A stretch of 64,000 nucleotides of DNA from Amycolatopsis marina (GCF_900111885.1 NZ_FOKG01000001.1:558001-622000); one strand, 5' to 3'. Positions 18,022 through 27,900 are shown, counted from the stretch's first letter. Numbers and translations: made by a program. The notes: generated by a model not told the origin, from the sequence alone.

Positions 18022-18972
18022 GTGGCCGACCGTACCGTTGCCGTACTCGCAGGCGGCCTCTCCCATGAACGTGATGTCTCGCTGCGGTCGGGCCGCAGGC
18101 TCTCCGCCGCGCTCCGTGGCGAGGGGCTGACGGTCGAGGAGTGGGACACCGACGCCGGGCTCCTGGACCGACTGCGTGACCACCGTCCCGACGCCGCCGT
18201 CGTCGCGCTGCACGGGGGAGAGGGCGAGAACGGCTCGGTTCAGACCGTGCTGGAGATGCTGCGGGTGCCGTATGTGGGCACGAGCTCACAGGGCTGCAGG
18301 CGGGCGTGGGACAAGCCGACCGCGAAGGCACTGATCGCCGAGGCCGACTTCAACACCCCGGAGTGGGTGGTGCTGCCACACAGCACGTTCCGGGAACTGG
18401 GAGCACAGGCAGTCCTCAACGCGATGGTGGATCGTCTGGGTATCCCGCTGATCCTGAAGCCGGACCAAGGGGGCTCCGCGCTCGGCACCCAGGTGGTGCG
18501 CGACGCCGCCGAGTTGCCGGCCGCCATGGTCGGCTGCTTCGCCTACGGCGACACCGTGCTCGCCGAGCGGCTCGTGGAGGGCGTTGAGGTGGCCGTGACG
18601 GTCATCGAAGGCGCCGATGGGCCTGCGGCCCTGCCCGCGGTCGAGATCGTGCCGGAGAACGGCGTCTACGACTACACGGCTCGCTACACGGCGGGCCTCA
18701 CCGACTTCTTCGCCCCCGCACGCGTGTCCGACGACGCCGCGAAGGCAGTGGCCGAACTCGCCATCGCTGCCCACCGAGTGCTCGGCCTGCGCGACATCTC
18801 CCGCACCGACGCCATCATCACCACCGACGGGACCGTGCAGTTCCTCGAGGTGAACCCTTCGCCGGGACTGACCGAGACCTCCACGGTGCCCATGGCCGTC
18901 GAGGCGTCCGGCGCCTCGCTGGGCAGCGTCTTCACGGAGCTTGTGTCGCGCGCGGTGGCCAGGGCGAGCTGA
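18022..18972 (+). CDS. D-alanine--D-alanine ligase-family ATP-grasp protein
   Basis: A 316-residue ATP-grasp enzyme of the Ddl family. Visible are LAGGLSHERDVSLRSG at the N-terminus, ALHGGEGENGSVQ with VPYVGTSS, the nucleotide-binding LILKPDQGGSALG, and the metal-binding FLEVNPSPGLTE. Ddl joins two D-alanines for the cell wall. The loop differs slightly from the usual LHGGxGEDG, so a related dipeptide ligase is possible. GTG start. It lies 81 bases after the aminotransferase on the same strand. Confidence 0.82.
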   Translation: MADRTVAVLAGGLSHERDVSLRSGRRLSAALRGEGLTVEEWDTDAGLLDRLRDHRPDAAVVALHGGEGENGSVQTVLEMLRVPYVGTSSQGCRRAWDKPTAKALIAEADFNTPEWVVLPHSTFRELGAQAVLNAMVDRLGIPLILKPDQGGSALGTQVVRDAAELPAAMVGCFAYGDTVLAERLVEGVEVAVTVIEGADGPAALPAVEIVPENGVYDYTARYTAGLTDFFAPARVSDDAAKAVAELAIAAHRVLGLRDISRTDAIITTDGTVQFLEVNPSPGLTETSTVPMAVEASGASLGSVFTELVSRAVARAS

Positions 18973-18974
18973 TG

Positions 18975-19748
18975 TCAGTCCCGCACTTTCCCGGGAAAGT
19001 GCCGAGCCTCGACGAGGAAGCGGGTGCTGTGTGCGACGAAGGGGCCGACCCGCTGGATGCGTTCGTGTAGTGCTTCGAGCTGCGGCCGGTACTTCTCGAC
19101 GGTGAAACCGGGAACCATCCAGATCACCTTCCGCAGGAAGTAGATGACCGCGCCGATGTCGTAGAACTCGGTCCGCAGCGATTCGAACCGTAGATCGACC
19201 ACCTCGAGCCCGGCCGCCTCGGCCGCGGCTTTGGCATCGTCCGGATGACGTCTACGCCTCACTTCGAGCGGCTGCGGGCCGAGAAAGTACTCGACCAACT
19301 CGAAGACACTGGCGGGGCCGACGTGTTGCGCGAAGTAGGTGCCCCCGGGACAGAGAACCCTGGCGATCTCCGTCCACCAGGTGGTGACGGGATGACGACT
19401 CACGACGAGATCGAATGCGCCGTCCGCGAAGGGGAGTGGCGGCTCGTCCTCGTCAACGACGACCGCGACGCCACGAGGGTGCAGCAGTTCGGTTGCTCGC
19501 GCGATGTTCGGCGGCCAGGACTCGGTCGCCGCGGTGAGAGTGGGCAGGGTAGCGACTCCGGCAAGGACCTCGCCGCCGCCGGTCTGGATATCGAGCGCCG
19601 CGGTCGCGTCGGCCATCCGCCTACCCATCGCCTCGGCGTAGCGCCAGGAAGGACGCTCCTCGGTCGCGCGCCCGTCCAGCCAGGAGAAGTCCCAGCCCTC
19701 GACCGGAGCGGCGACAGCCTCCGCCACCAGATCGTCGAATCCGCGCAC
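18975..19748 (-). CDS. SAM-dependent methyltransferase
   Basis: A 257-residue class I methyltransferase. The SAM-binding region is modified (LDIQTGGGEVLAG), followed by FADGAFDLVVSRHPV and LCPGGTYFAQHVGP, as in UbiE/BioC-like enzymes. Substrate unknown. GTG start at 19748; it ends two bases from the convergent Ddl-family gene. Confidence 0.82.
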   Translation of the reverse strand: MRGFDDLVAEAVAAPVEGWDFSWLDGRATEERPSWRYAEAMGRRMADATAALDIQTGGGEVLAGVATLPTLTAATESWPPNIARATELLHPRGVAVVVDEDEPPLPFADGAFDLVVSRHPVTTWWTEIARVLCPGGTYFAQHVGPASVFELVEYFLGPQPLEVRRRRHPDDAKAAAEAAGLEVVDLRFESLRTEFYDIGAVIYFLRKVIWMVPGFTVEKYRPQLEALHERIQRVGPFVAHSTRFLVEARHFPGKVRD

Positions 19749-19824
19749 CTGCTACTCCAGTTGCTTAAAGTGATCGAGGCTTACCGCTGCGCAATCATCA
19801 CCGTGACGAAAGGCCCCTGGGTGA

Positions 19825-20829
19825 TCACTCCTCGATATTCTCCGCCTGATTTGTCCGATTCGGGTCCATGATCGCGACAATGCGTTCGAGGTCGTCCACG
19901 GAGCCGAACTCGACCACGATTCGACCTTTGCGGCGACCGAGATCAACCTTGACCCGAGTGTCGAATGTGTCGGACAGTCGCTCGGCCAAATCCTGGAGCC
20001 CCGGCGCCTGCATCGGCTTCCTGGCGGGCGCCTTCGGCTTGGCCTTGTTCTCGCTCTTGCTGAGCGTCACCGCCTCCTCGGTGGCCCGGACCGACAGTCC
20101 CTCCGCGACGATGCGCGCAGCCAGTTCTTCCTGGCTTCCCGCATCCTCAAGGGAGAGCAGGGCCCTGGCGTGTCCGGCCGACAGCACCCCGGCCGCAACC
20201 CGCCGTTGGACGGGGAGAGGGAGCCGGAGCAGGCGGATCGTGTTGGTGATGACCGGTCGGCTACGGCCGATCCGGCCGGCCAGTTCCTCGTGAGTAACCT
20301 CGAACTCCTCAAGGAGCTGCTGATACGCGGCAGCCTCCTCGAGCGGGTTCAGCTGCACCCGGTGGATGTTCTCCAGGAGGGCATCGCGGAGCATCGCCTC
20401 GTCCGCGGTCTGCCGGACGATGGCCGGAATGACCTCGAGTTCGGCCTGCTGCGAGGCACGCAGTCGCCGCTCACCCATGACGAGCTCGTACTCGTCACCC
20501 GGAAGCTGGCGCACCACGATCGGCTGCATGAGGCCGAACTCGCGAATCGAATGCTCGAGTTCCGCCAGCGCCTCCTCGTCGAAGACCTGCCGGGGCTGCT
20601 TCGGGTTCGGCTTGATCGCGCTGACCGGCACCTCGCGGTACACCGCCCCCGCGACCTCACCGGACGCCGAGTCCATCTCACCGTTCGCCGCGAACCAGTC
20701 CTTGTCTCCTGGCCGCGACGGAGTGTCGCCGGTCCGCACCTCCGCCGTGGCGGTCCCCTCGGTGCTCACCGGCCCGGTCGGAATCAGCGCTGCCAATCCC
20801 CGACCGAGGCCACCCCTGCGTTCGTTCAT
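19825..20829 (-). CDS. parB: Chromosome partitioning protein ParB
   Basis: A 334-residue CTP-dependent DNA clamp that loads at parS sites near the origin and works with ParA. A basic N-terminal [11 protein letters not shown] motif (ParA-interacting) is followed by the ParB/Srx domain with GERRLRAS (CTP-binding motif), the central helix-turn-helix ([20 protein letters not shown]) that reads parS, and a C-terminal dimerisation region. Start ATG at 20829 overlaps the parA stop by four bases. Several parS matches lie within 4 kb. Confidence 0.97.
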   Translation of the reverse strand: MNERRGGLGRGLAALIPTGPVSTEGTATAEVRTGDTPSRPGDKDWFAANGEMDSASGEVAGAVYREVPVSAIKPNPKQPRQVFDEEALAELEHSIREFGLMQPIVVRQLPGDEYELVMGERRLRASQQAELEVIPAIVRQTADEAMLRDALLENIHRVQLNPLEEAAAYQQLLEEFEVTHEELAGRIGRSRPVITNTIRLLRLPLPVQRRVAAGVLSAGHARALLSLEDAGSQEELAARIVAEGLSVRATEEAVTLSKSENKAKPKAPARKPMQAPGLQDLAERLSDTFDTRVKVDLGRRKGRIVVEFGSVDDLERIVAIMDPNRTNQAENIEE

Positions 20830-21746
20830 GCCGTTCCCTCCTGCGCACCACGCTCCGCGACTTCACGCGCGGCATCCAGATAGCTCATCGCACCTCGAGA
20901 ACCGGGGTCGTAGGCAAGAACGGTCTGTCCGTACCCCGGCGCCTCGGACACCTTCACACTGCGCGGAATCACAGTCTTCAGCACGACATCGCCGAAGTGA
21001 CTGCGGACCTCCTGGGTCACCTGATCGGCCAGCTTGGTCCTGCCGTCGTACATGGTGAGCAGGATGGTGGAGACCGCCAGCTCCGGGTTCAGGTGCCGCT
21101 GCACCAGCTCGATGTTGCTCAGCAACTGGCCCAACCCCTCCAGCGCGTAGTACTCGCACTGAATGGGAATCAGGACCTCCTGTGCGGCCACCATCGCGTT
21201 CACCGTGAGCAGCCCCAGCGATGGGGGACAGTCGATGAAGATGTAGTCCACGCCCAACTGGTCCAGCGCCTCGTCGGTGAGCGCCTCCTTCAGCCGTGCT
21301 TCACGTGAAGCCATCGACACGAGCTCGATCTCGGCGCCGGCGAGATCTATGGTCGCCGGAACACAGAGCAGATTGGGAGACTGCTCGCTGACCGCGGCCG
21401 CGTCCGCCAGGGACACCTCGCCAAGCAGCGCCTCGTAGACCGAGGGCGTGCCGGACCGGTGATCCACGTTGAGCGCAGTACTCGCGTTGCCCTGTGGATC
21501 GAGGTCGATCACGAGCGTCTTGAGTCCGTGCAGTGCGAGTCCGGCGGCGAGGTTCACGGCGCTGGTCGTCTTACCGACGCCGCCCTTCTGGTTGGCCACC
21601 GTCAGCACGCGACGCCGATTCGGCCGGGGGAGTTGGTGCTCCTCGGGGTGCAGCACGCGAGCCGCACGTACTGCTTCTTCCGCGATTGGCGTCCAGGCCA
21701 ATTCATGGCCGGCACCCGGAGCGTCCTGGGGGGTTCGGGGATTCAC
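20826..21746 (-). CDS. parA: Chromosome partitioning ATPase ParA
   Basis: A 306-residue deviant-Walker ATPase that moves ParB-parS complexes over the nucleoid. The Walker A is KGGVGKTT (about residue 54), with [10 protein letters not shown] and the Walker [11 protein letters not shown] 45-residue N-terminal extension precedes the ATPase, as in actinobacterial ParA proteins. GTG start at 21746 with GGAGG upstream. Translationally coupled to parB. A weak parS-like palindrome lies inside the gene at 21298. Confidence 0.97.
   Translation of the reverse strand: MNPRTPQDAPGAGHELAWTPIAEEAVRAARVLHPEEHQLPRPNRRRVLTVANQKGGVGKTTSAVNLAAGLALHGLKTLVIDLDPQGNASTALNVDHRSGTPSVYEALLGEVSLADAAAVSEQSPNLLCVPATIDLAGAEIELVSMASREARLKEALTDEALDQLGVDYIFIDCPPSLGLLTVNAMVAAQEVLIPIQCEYYALEGLGQLLSNIELVQRHLNPELAVSTILLTMYDGRTKLADQVTQEVRSHFGDVVLKTVIPRSVKVSEAPGYGQTVLAYDPGSRGAMSYLDAAREVAERGAQEGTA
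21298..21311. other. Degenerate parS-like palindrome inside parA
   Basis: GCTTCACGTGAAGC is a perfect palindrome differing from the consensus GTTTCACGTGAAAC at one symmetric pair. It may be a weak ParB site. Confidence 0.4.
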
Positions 21747-21817
21747 CGGGCGCTACGCCTCCTTCGTCATCAAGACGGTCGGTTCTACTGGGTTGACGGG
21801 CGCGTGGGTCGCGCACC

Positions 21818-21831
21818 GTTTCACGTGGAAC
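21818..21831. other. parS site (near-consensus)
   Basis: GTTTCACGTGGAAC lies in the rsmG-parA gap and has one mismatch to the consensus GTTTCACGTGAAAC. A likely ParB loading site. Confidence 0.7.
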
Positions 21832-21891
21832 ATCACGCGTGGCCTCTGGTCGTCGTGCACGGACAATCCTTTCACCCGCAGACTCATTCGC

Positions 21892-22596
21892 TCAGCCGCG
21901 GAGTTGACTCCTCGGGCGTCCCCTGCCTCGCCGGTCCTTGCCTGCGGGCGGACGTGCTCGCCGGATCACGACCACGGTGCTCGCAGTCTCCAGCAAGCCG
22001 GCGCCGCACAGTCGTACCTCCGGATCGACGCCGCCGGCTTTGGCCACCTCCAGGCGGTCGCGTTCGATCTCGTCATTCGCACTGACTCCCTTGAGCGCGA
22101 GCAGTAGTCCGTCCGGCCGGACCAATGGCAGGCACCAGGCCGCCAGTCGAGCCAGGGGAGCGACGGCACGGGCCGTCACCACGTCCGCCTCGGACAACTG
22201 CCGGCGAATCTCGCGCTCCTCCGCGCGTCCTCGCACGATAGTCAGATGGAGATCCAGGCGATCGGCCACTTCATGCAACCAGTCCACCCGGCGTGCCATC
22301 GGCTCAAGTAGCACGATATCGAGGTCCGGTCGCGCGATCGCGAGCGGCACGCCCGGGAGCCCCGCGCCCGACCCAACGTCGATCACTCGCGCACCACCGG
22401 GGATGCACTCGCCGAGGACGGCGGAGTTGAGCACGTGGCGGTCCCAGAGGCGATCCACCTCACGGGGACCGATCAACCCTCGCTCTACTCCGTGCTGTTC
22501 GAGCAGGCTGACGTACGCGCTCGCGATCTCCACTCGATCACCGAAGACCCGCCCGGCGGCTTCCGGCACCGGCGTCCCCGTGTTCTCGACACTCAC
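21892..22596 (-). CDS. rsmG: 16S rRNA 7-methylguanosine methyltransferase RsmG (GidB)
   Basis: Methylates N7 of a guanosine in the 530 loop of 16S rRNA (G527 in E. coli numbering); loss gives low-level streptomycin resistance in other bacteria. The 234-residue protein has the RsmG signature DRHVLNSAVL and the SAM-binding VIDVGSGAGLPGVPLAI, then VTARAVAPLARLAAWCLPL. GTG start at 22596 behind GGGAG. It lies between the jag operon and parA on the same strand, as in mycobacteria, and its upstream gap holds two perfect parS sites. Confidence 0.95.
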   Translation of the reverse strand: MSVENTGTPVPEAAGRVFGDRVEIASAYVSLLEQHGVERGLIGPREVDRLWDRHVLNSAVLGECIPGGARVIDVGSGAGLPGVPLAIARPDLDIVLLEPMARRVDWLHEVADRLDLHLTIVRGRAEEREIRRQLSEADVVTARAVAPLARLAAWCLPLVRPDGLLLALKGVSANDEIERDRLEVAKAGGVDPEVRLCGAGLLETASTVVVIRRARPPAGKDRRGRGRPRSQLRG

Positions 22597-22616
22597 TGAT
22601 CACTCCCTGTCGCTCG

Positions 22617-22634
22617 CCGTTTCACGTGAAACGG
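22617..22634. other. parS site (perfect consensus)
   Basis: CCGTTTCACGTGAAACGG is an 18-bp perfect palindrome that contains the full consensus GTTTCACGTGAAAC at 22619-22632. It lies just upstream of rsmG. Confidence 0.9.
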
Positions 22635-22725
22635 CTTCCTCGATTGTCCCCGAACCAGGCCGCCGATCGACGCGACAGTCCGCGTACGAAGACATGAGAA
22701 ACCGAACAGCACCCGCACTGCTCGC

Positions 22726-22739
22726 GTTTCACGTGAAAC
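22726..22739. other. parS site (perfect consensus)
   Basis: GTTTCACGTGAAAC, identical to the consensus, 107 bp from the neighbouring perfect site in the same intergenic region. Confidence 0.9.
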
Positions 22740-22753
22740 TGGCAAGTCTGGAA

Positions 22754-22790
22754 CAAAAAAAGCGGCCCGCCGAATCCGGCGGGCCGCTTG
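22754..22790 (-). terminator. Rho-independent terminator of the jag operon
   Basis: On the minus strand, AAGCGGCCCGCCG pairs with CGGCGGGCCGCTT across a short loop and is followed by a run of seven T. It lies about 20 bases after the jag stop, so it ends the rpmH-rnpA-yidD-yidC-jag transcript. Confidence 0.9.
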
Positions 22791-22808
22791 GTCAACTCTG
22801 TCCGAGAA

Positions 22809-23372
22809 CTACGAAGCGGGGAACACCACCACGCGACGCTTCGGGTCCTCGCCCTCACTCTCGCTCTGCACGCCGTCCACCGCCGCTACCGCGTCGTGGA
22901 CCACCTTGCGCTCGAACGGGCTCATCGGCTGCAGCCGCACCCGCTCGCCACTGGCGAGTACCGACTCCGCAGTGGACCGGCCGAGCTCACGGAGTTCCTC
23001 CCTGCGGTCCGCACGCCACCCGGCGATATCCAACATCAACCGGCTACGAGAACCGGTCTCCTGCTGCACCGCCAGCCGAGTCAACTCCTGCAGTGCCTCG
23101 AGGACGTTGCCGCGCGCACCTACGAGCTTCTCCAGATCCTCGCCCCCGTCGATACTCACGATGGCGCGCCCGGCTTCCACGTCCAGGTCGATGTCGCCGT
23201 CGTAGTCCAGAAGGTCGAGCAGCCGCTCCAGGTAGTCACCCGCGATGTCGCCCTCTTGGACGAGAACATCGTCATCCACACCCGAGGAGCGTGCCTCCCG
23301 CGTCCCCTTCGTGGTTTCCCGTGAAACCGCGTCGTCCTTCTCCGTGTCGATCGCCTCGACCGTCTCCGCCAT
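22809..23372 (-). CDS. jag: Jag/KhpB-like RNA-binding protein (KH-R3H)
   Basis: A 187-residue single-stranded nucleic-acid-binding protein always found with yidC. An acidic N-terminus is followed by a KH-like domain (about 45-110, with IVSIDGGEDLEKLVGARGNV) and a C-terminal R3H domain (about 115-175, with RPxxPFERKVVHDAV-type sequence LQPMSPFERKVVHDAVA). I set the start at ATG 23372 behind GGAGAGGAGA; the frame stays open far upstream only because of high GC. A parS-like sequence lies inside at 23314. Confidence 0.92.
   Translation of the reverse strand: MAETVEAIDTEKDDAVSRETTKGTREARSSGVDDDVLVQEGDIAGDYLERLLDLLDYDGDIDLDVEAGRAIVSIDGGEDLEKLVGARGNVLEALQELTRLAVQQETGSRSRLMLDIAGWRADRREELRELGRSTAESVLASGERVRLQPMSPFERKVVHDAVAAVDGVQSESEGEDPKRRVVVFPAS
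23314..23327. other. parS-like site inside jag
   Basis: GTTTCCCGTGAAAC has one mismatch to the parS consensus and lies within the N-terminal coding part of jag. Confidence 0.6.
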
Positions 23373-23401
23373 GTCTGTCTCCTCTCCCGACCCCGGTCGC
23401 G

Positions 23402-24556
23402 TCACCGACGCTTCCGACCCGGTGCCTTCTTGCCTTGGTTGGCCGGGCGTTGCTGGGCGCCGCCGTTCTTCGCCCAGGCACCACCCTTGGCGCCGCTCCC
23501 GCCCTTTGCCTTGGACCCGTTCTTCGGGGTGCCGCCGTTCGGCTTGCCATTCGCGCCGTTGTCGTTCTTGGCTGCGCCGTCCTTCGCCGAACCATCCTTG
23601 GGTGTGCCGTTCTTCGACGTGCTGTCGGAGTCGGCGGTCGTCTGCTTCTTCTGGCCCGGCTTCTGTCCGGTTTTCGGCTTCTGCCCAACCTGCGGCTTCT
23701 GGCCCGCCTGCGGCTTCGCACCGGGCTTGGGTGCCAGCGAGGTCCGCTTCTCCAGCGCCTCGGTCTTCTTGACTTCCTCTTCCTTGTCGATCTTCGTGTA
23801 GACCAACCGCTGCTGCATCAAGGTCCAGCCGTTGTTGGCCAGCCAGTAGAGCAGCAGACCGATGGGGAAGAAGGCACCGAAGATGAGCACGCCACCGGGG
23901 AAGATCCACAGCGTCAGCTTGTTCATCATCGCTGTCTGCTGCGTGGCCGATGCCGGGTTCTGCCGAGCCACCGAGTGTCGCGCGGTGAAGTGGGTCGCGA
24001 TGCTGGCGACGATCATCAGCGGAACCGCGACCGGTGCGACACTCCAGTCCCAGCCGCCACCACCCGCGGCGCTACCGCCCATCATCGAAACGTGGTTGAT
24101 CGCGTCACCGAGGTTGACGCCGAAGAAGTCCGCCTTGACGTAGGACTCGACACCGCCGGCATCGAAGAAGTAGTTCTCCGACTTCCCCGGCGCGAACATC
24201 CGCAGGACGTGGTTCAGACCGATGAAGACCGGGATCTGCAGCAGCATCGGCAGGCAACTGCCGAGCGGGTTCACCCCATGCTCGCGCTGGAGCTTCTGCA
24301 TCTCCTGCGCCTGGCGCTGTTTGTCGTTCGCGTACTTCTTCTGGACCTTTTTGATCTCGGGTGCGAAGTCCTGCATCTTCTTCATGGACCGCACCTGCTT
24401 CACGAACGGCTTGAACATGATGCCGCGAACCGTGAAGGTCAGGAAGATGATCGCCAGCACCCACGAGACGGCGGTGGCTTCATCGAAGATGTATCCGAAG
24501 ACCTTGTGCCAACACCAGAGGATGAACGACACGGGGTAGTAGATGAAGTCGAGCAC
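23402..24556 (-). CDS. yidC: Membrane protein insertase YidC
   Basis: Inserts and folds proteins in the cytoplasmic membrane, alone or with SecYEG. The 384-residue protein has the YidC/Oxa1 core in residues 1-270, with a first helix (AVSWVLAIIFLTFTVRGIMF), the cytoplasmic coiled region KMQDFAPEIKKVQKKYANDK and the LPMLLQIPVFIGL helix. A long basic tail follows, with repeated G-Q-K-P units and a Lys/Gly/Asn-rich end, as expected for ribosome contact. Start ATG at 24556, four bases after the yidD stop. Confidence 0.96.
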   Translation of the reverse strand: MLDFIYYPVSFILWCWHKVFGYIFDEATAVSWVLAIIFLTFTVRGIMFKPFVKQVRSMKKMQDFAPEIKKVQKKYANDKQRQAQEMQKLQREHGVNPLGSCLPMLLQIPVFIGLNHVLRMFAPGKSENYFFDAGGVESYVKADFFGVNLGDAINHVSMMGGSAAGGGGWDWSVAPVAVPLMIVASIATHFTARHSVARQNPASATQQTAMMNKLTLWIFPGGVLIFGAFFPIGLLLYWLANNGWTLMQQRLVYTKIDKEEEVKKTEALEKRTSLAPKPGAKPQAGQKPQVGQKPKTGQKPGQKKQTTADSDSTSKNGTPKDGSAKDGAAKNDNGANGKPNGGTPKNGSKAKGGSGAKGGAWAKNGGAQQRPANQGKKAPGRKRR

Positions 24557-24560
24557 TGAG

Positions 24561-24899
24561 CTACTCCTCGGTAGATGTATCAGGTCTCTGGGGGCGATGC
24601 CGGAAGGAGAAGGTCTCCGGAACCGGGTCGCGGCCGGGTGGTGTCCACGGGCCGCAGCGCAGCAACCTGCGCAACGCGAGGTAGGAGCCGCGCGCCGCGC
24701 CGTGCCGGGTCAGAGATTCCGCCGCATAAGCACTGCAACTCGGGTAGAAGCGGCAACTGGGCGGAAGGAAGGGGGAGATGGCCTTGCGATAGAACCGAAC
24801 AGGGAGCAGCAGTACCCACGCGGCCGGGCTCGGCCGGGGCGCTTCGGGCGCCTCCCGGCTCTCGGCCATGTCCCGGCCGTCCACCTGTGGTTCGTTCAC
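24561..24899 (-). CDS. yidD: Membrane protein insertion efficiency factor YidD
   Basis: A small peripheral membrane protein that helps YidC-dependent insertion. The signature FYRKAISPFLPPSCRFYPSC is complete, with the three-cysteine pattern and SAYAAESLTRHG, then LRRLLRCGPW. I give GTG at 24899 (112 residues), but ATG at 24869 (102 residues) is equally possible since neither has a strong ribosome site. It lies between rnpA and yidC. Confidence 0.92.
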   Translation of the reverse strand: MNEPQVDGRDMAESREAPEAPRPSPAAWVLLLPVRFYRKAISPFLPPSCRFYPSCSAYAAESLTRHGAARGSYLALRRLLRCGPWTPPGRDPVPETFSFRHRPQRPDTSTEE

Positions 24900-24960
24900 A
24901 TCGCTGGTCCGTTCTCTTCGCCGGCGAAGCCGCCGACGCTTGGCGCCGTACCCACGTCGG

Positions 24961-25368
24961 TCACGGTGCCGCTCGCGTGGTCTTGTCGCCACCGTCGGCG
25001 TTCCGCCGGGACTCACCAGGACCGCCGGCCTGTTTGGCCGGTAGAAGACCGAGCCTGCGCAGTGCCGCGTCCAGGTCCGCGCCGAGTTCGGCACTGCTCG
25101 CCTCGGCGGCGGCGGGAAGTGCCCGCACTACCAACGCGCTGTCCCGGTTCAAGGTTCCGAGACGGGATGCCACCAGGTGCCGCAATCGGCGAGCCACCCG
25201 ATGCCGCACCACCGAGTTGCCAACGGCCTTGCTCACCACAAAGCCGACCTTCGACTCGTCGGCATCAATCGCATGCAGCACAAGGCGGCGACGCCCAGCT
25301 CGGGCGCCGCCGCGCATGACTGTGCGGAACTCGTCACTGCGCCGCACGCGAGCGCGGGCAGGAAGCAC
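24961..25368 (-). CDS. rnpA: Ribonuclease P protein component
   Basis: The protein subunit of RNase P, which removes 5' leaders from tRNA precursors. The 135-residue protein shows [20 protein letters not shown], the family RNR-type motif with His in place of the usual Asn, preceded by R-x-x-D-E-F near the N-terminus. GTG start at 25368. It follows rpmH after an 18-bp gap, the universal bacterial order. Confidence 0.95.
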   Translation of the reverse strand: MLPARARVRRSDEFRTVMRGGARAGRRRLVLHAIDADESKVGFVVSKAVGNSVVRHRVARRLRHLVASRLGTLNRDSALVVRALPAAAEASSAELGADLDAALRRLGLLPAKQAGGPGESRRNADGGDKTTRAAP

Positions 25369-25386
25369 GTCGTCCCGCCGAGCGGA

Positions 25387-25530
25387 TCAGGCGGAAAGCC
25401 GCTCGCGACCCCTGCGGCGACGAGCGGCCACAATGGCGCGACCGGCGCGAGTCCGCATGCGCAGCCGGAACCCGTGGGTGCGCGCGCGGCGGCGGTTGTT
25501 CGGCTGGAAGGTGCGCTTGCCCTTGCTCAC
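25387..25530 (-). CDS. rpmH: 50S ribosomal protein L34
   Basis: A 47-residue basic ribosomal protein with the conserved [20 protein letters not shown] and [18 protein letters not shown]. Start GTG at 25530. First gene of the leftward rpmH-rnpA-yidD-yidC-jag cluster and divergent from dnaA across 585 bp. Confidence 0.96.
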   Translation of the reverse strand: MSKGKRTFQPNNRRRARTHGFRLRMRTRAGRAIVAARRRRGRERLSA

Positions 25531-26115
25531 GGCTAAGTTCTCCTGGTCTCGACTTCGGCACCCGCGGACGGGCGTGTCGTGCGGACAGCACGTCTGTCTG
25601 TGGTGTCTCCTACCAACATCGCGGTCCGAACTTGTCGGGCTCGCTGACACAGGCACGCAAAAACGGCCCGCTGTCGGCGGCAGACCCTACGAGGGTACGC
25701 ACCCGGTCCGGTGACTCGGAAACCGGCCCCTCGGTCGCACAGGGCAACCGGCTACGTTCATGATCGAGGACCACGCAACAGCACCGAGTGGCAACACGCC
25801 GTATACCGTGTAACCCTTGCTCCTGCGGGCGTCTTGTGGCAGGGCGCGCAGCTTGTTAGCGTGCCCCTTCTCAGGTCGCCCGGGAGGTGCCTGCACCGCC
25901 GTCGGAAGGTGGGAGACTCCGTCTGGCGTACTTTGACCTCGGGTCGAGTAACGGTGCCGACAGCCGGGCGCCGTGTATTAGTGCACAGCTGTGGACAACT
26001 ATGTGGATACCTGCTGCGCGGGTGACCATGACCGCCTGCTATGACGCTCGATCGCGTGGTCAGCGTATCTGCGGGGTGACGTGCGTGAGCGTTCGAGGGG
26101 AGGGGAGCAGAGCAG
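25531..26115. promoter_or_regulatory. rpmH-dnaA divergent promoter region
   Basis: A 585-bp gap that must carry promoters of the divergent rpmH and dnaA genes. Apart from two DnaA boxes close to dnaA, I see no gene or obvious hairpin in it. Confidence 0.6.
25990..26010 (-). promoter_or_regulatory. Two DnaA boxes upstream of dnaA
   Basis: TGTGGACAA at 25990-25998 is a perfect actinobacterial DnaA box (reverse of TTGTCCACA), and TGTGGATAC at 26002-26010 is a near match. Known dnaA promoters are autoregulated by such boxes, and these lie about 110 bases before the start codon. Confidence 0.65.
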
Positions 26116-27900
26116 GTGTCCGAGCACCAGGTCAATCTTGGGGTCGTCTGGGAGCAGGTCGTCAGGGAGCTCTCCGACGGCACCTTGTCGCCGCAACAGC
26201 GCGCGTGGATGCGGGTTACCCGCCCGATCGGGCTGCTCGACGGCACCGCACTGCTCGCGGCCCCGAGTGACTTCGCCAAAGAGGCGATCGAGCGCGCCCT
26301 GCGAGACCCCATCACCGAGGCGCTGTCACGCAGGCTGGGCCGGGACGTGTCGCTCGCCGTGAAAGTGGACACCGCGGACGCCGCGACTCACTCGATCGGC
26401 GCACCGAACCCGGCGAACGTGAACCGGTACTCCGCGTCCCCCAGTCGGGTGGACAATGGCAACAACGTCCGTCCGCAGGCGCCGTCGGCGCCGCAGCGGC
26501 ATCCGGGACATCCGGATCACCGGAGTCAGCCAGGGTCCGCGGGCAGTCAGAACTCCGTCGGACACGCCGAACCTTCGGCGCCGATGAACCCGCAGCAGGC
26601 CCCGCCGATGCCTCCGGCCGAGGGTGGCCGGGTTCCCGCCGCCAGGCACGGCAACAGAACAGAGTCGCCCGACCTGTCGAGGGCGCAGTCGAACCAGCAT
26701 TCCGTCGCCCCACGGCACATGGGCACCGACCCCATCGACGGTGGCGAGGAAGAAGTCGACGAAGAGGGCGAGGCCCTCGCCGCGGTGCACGAGATCTGGC
26801 CGACGTTCTCCGGCAGGCCGCATGCCGGTCAGCCCTACACGGCACCGGCACAACCACAGACGTCGAAGACCAGGCTCAACGAGAAGTACACCTTCGACAC
26901 CTTCGTCATCGGTGCTTCGAACCGGTTCGCCCACGCGGCGGCGGTCGCGGTCGCGGAAGCCCCGTCCCGTGCCTACAACCCGCTTTTCATCTGGGGTGAG
27001 TCCGGCCTCGGCAAAACCCACCTGCTGCACGCCGTGGGGCACTACGCCCAACGACTGTTCCCCGGCATGCGGGTGCGGTACGTGTCGACCGAGGAATTCA
27101 CCAACGACTTCATCAACTCGCTGCGTGACGACCGCAAGGTGGCGTTCCAGCGTCGGTATCGAGATATCGACATCCTGCTGGTCGACGACATCCAGTTCCT
27201 GGAAGGCAAGGAAGGAACTCAGGAGGAGTTCTTCCACACCTTCAACACCCTGCACAACGCGAACAAGCAGATCGTCGTCTCCTCGGACCGGCCACCGAAG
27301 CGGCTGGAGACTCTCGAGGACCGGCTGCGCACCCGGTTCGAGTGGGGTCTGATCACCGACATCCAGCCGCCCGAACTGGAGACCCGCATCGCGATCCTGC
27401 GGAAGAAGGCCGCGCAGGACCGGCTCGCGGTTCCCGGGGACGTGCTTGAGTTCATCGCCGCCCGGATCGAGGCCAACATCCGGGAACTCGAAGGCGCGCT
27501 CATTCGTGTCACCGCTTTCGCGTCACTGAACCAGCAGCCGGTGGACGTCGGTCTCGCGGAGATCGTGCTGCGCGACCTGATCCCGGACTCACAGGCACCG
27601 GAGATCAGTGCTCCGACGATCATGGGCGTGACCGCCGAGTTCTTCGATGTCACGCTGGACGACCTGTGCGGCCCCGGCAAGACCAAGGCGCTGGCCACCG
27701 CACGACAGATCGCGATGTACCTCTGCCGAGAGCTGACGGACATGTCGTTGCCGCGCATCGGCCAGACGTTCGGCGGCCGCGACCACACGACGGTGATGCA
27801 CGCGGACAAGAAGATCCGCAAGGAGATGGCCGAGCGCCGCAGGATCTATGACCAGGTGCAGGAGCTGACTTCGCGGATCAAGCAGCGGGCACGACAGTAA
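26116..27900 (+). CDS. dnaA: Chromosomal replication initiator DnaA
   Basis: The AAA+ ATPase that binds DnaA boxes and melts oriC. The 594 residues divide into domain I (1-90), a long Pro/Asn/Gly/Gln-rich domain II linker (about 100-260), domain III with Walker [10 protein letters not shown] (about 294) and Walker B LLVDDIQF (about 354), and domain IV with the DNA-binding signature [15 protein letters not shown]. The linker is long, as in other high-GC actinobacteria. Start GTG at 26116 behind GGGGAGGGGAG. A hairpin follows the stop directly. Confidence 0.98.
   Translation: MSEHQVNLGVVWEQVVRELSDGTLSPQQRAWMRVTRPIGLLDGTALLAAPSDFAKEAIERALRDPITEALSRRLGRDVSLAVKVDTADAATHSIGAPNPANVNRYSASPSRVDNGNNVRPQAPSAPQRHPGHPDHRSQPGSAGSQNSVGHAEPSAPMNPQQAPPMPPAEGGRVPAARHGNRTESPDLSRAQSNQHSVAPRHMGTDPIDGGEEEVDEEGEALAAVHEIWPTFSGRPHAGQPYTAPAQPQTSKTRLNEKYTFDTFVIGASNRFAHAAAVAVAEAPSRAYNPLFIWGESGLGKTHLLHAVGHYAQRLFPGMRVRYVSTEEFTNDFINSLRDDRKVAFQRRYRDIDILLVDDIQFLEGKEGTQEEFFHTFNTLHNANKQIVVSSDRPPKRLETLEDRLRTRFEWGLITDIQPPELETRIAILRKKAAQDRLAVPGDVLEFIAARIEANIRELEGALIRVTAFASLNQQPVDVGLAEIVLRDLIPDSQAPEISAPTIMGVTAEFFDVTLDDLCGPGKTKALATARQIAMYLCRELTDMSLPRIGQTFGGRDHTTVMHADKKIRKEMAERRRIYDQVQELTSRIKQRARQ

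Noticed and set aside
23430..23740. Tandem-looking repeats considered as a CRISPR-like array
   Set aside because: They encode the repetitive Gly-Gln-Lys-Pro and Lys/Gly-rich tail of YidC, with no spacer/repeat structure. No CRISPR array was seen anywhere.
21938..24559. A very long plus-strand open frame (873 codons) opposite rsmG, jag and yidC
   Set aside because: A GC-rich antisense shadow with Arg/Ser/Pro-rich translation, covering three well-supported genes on the other strand.
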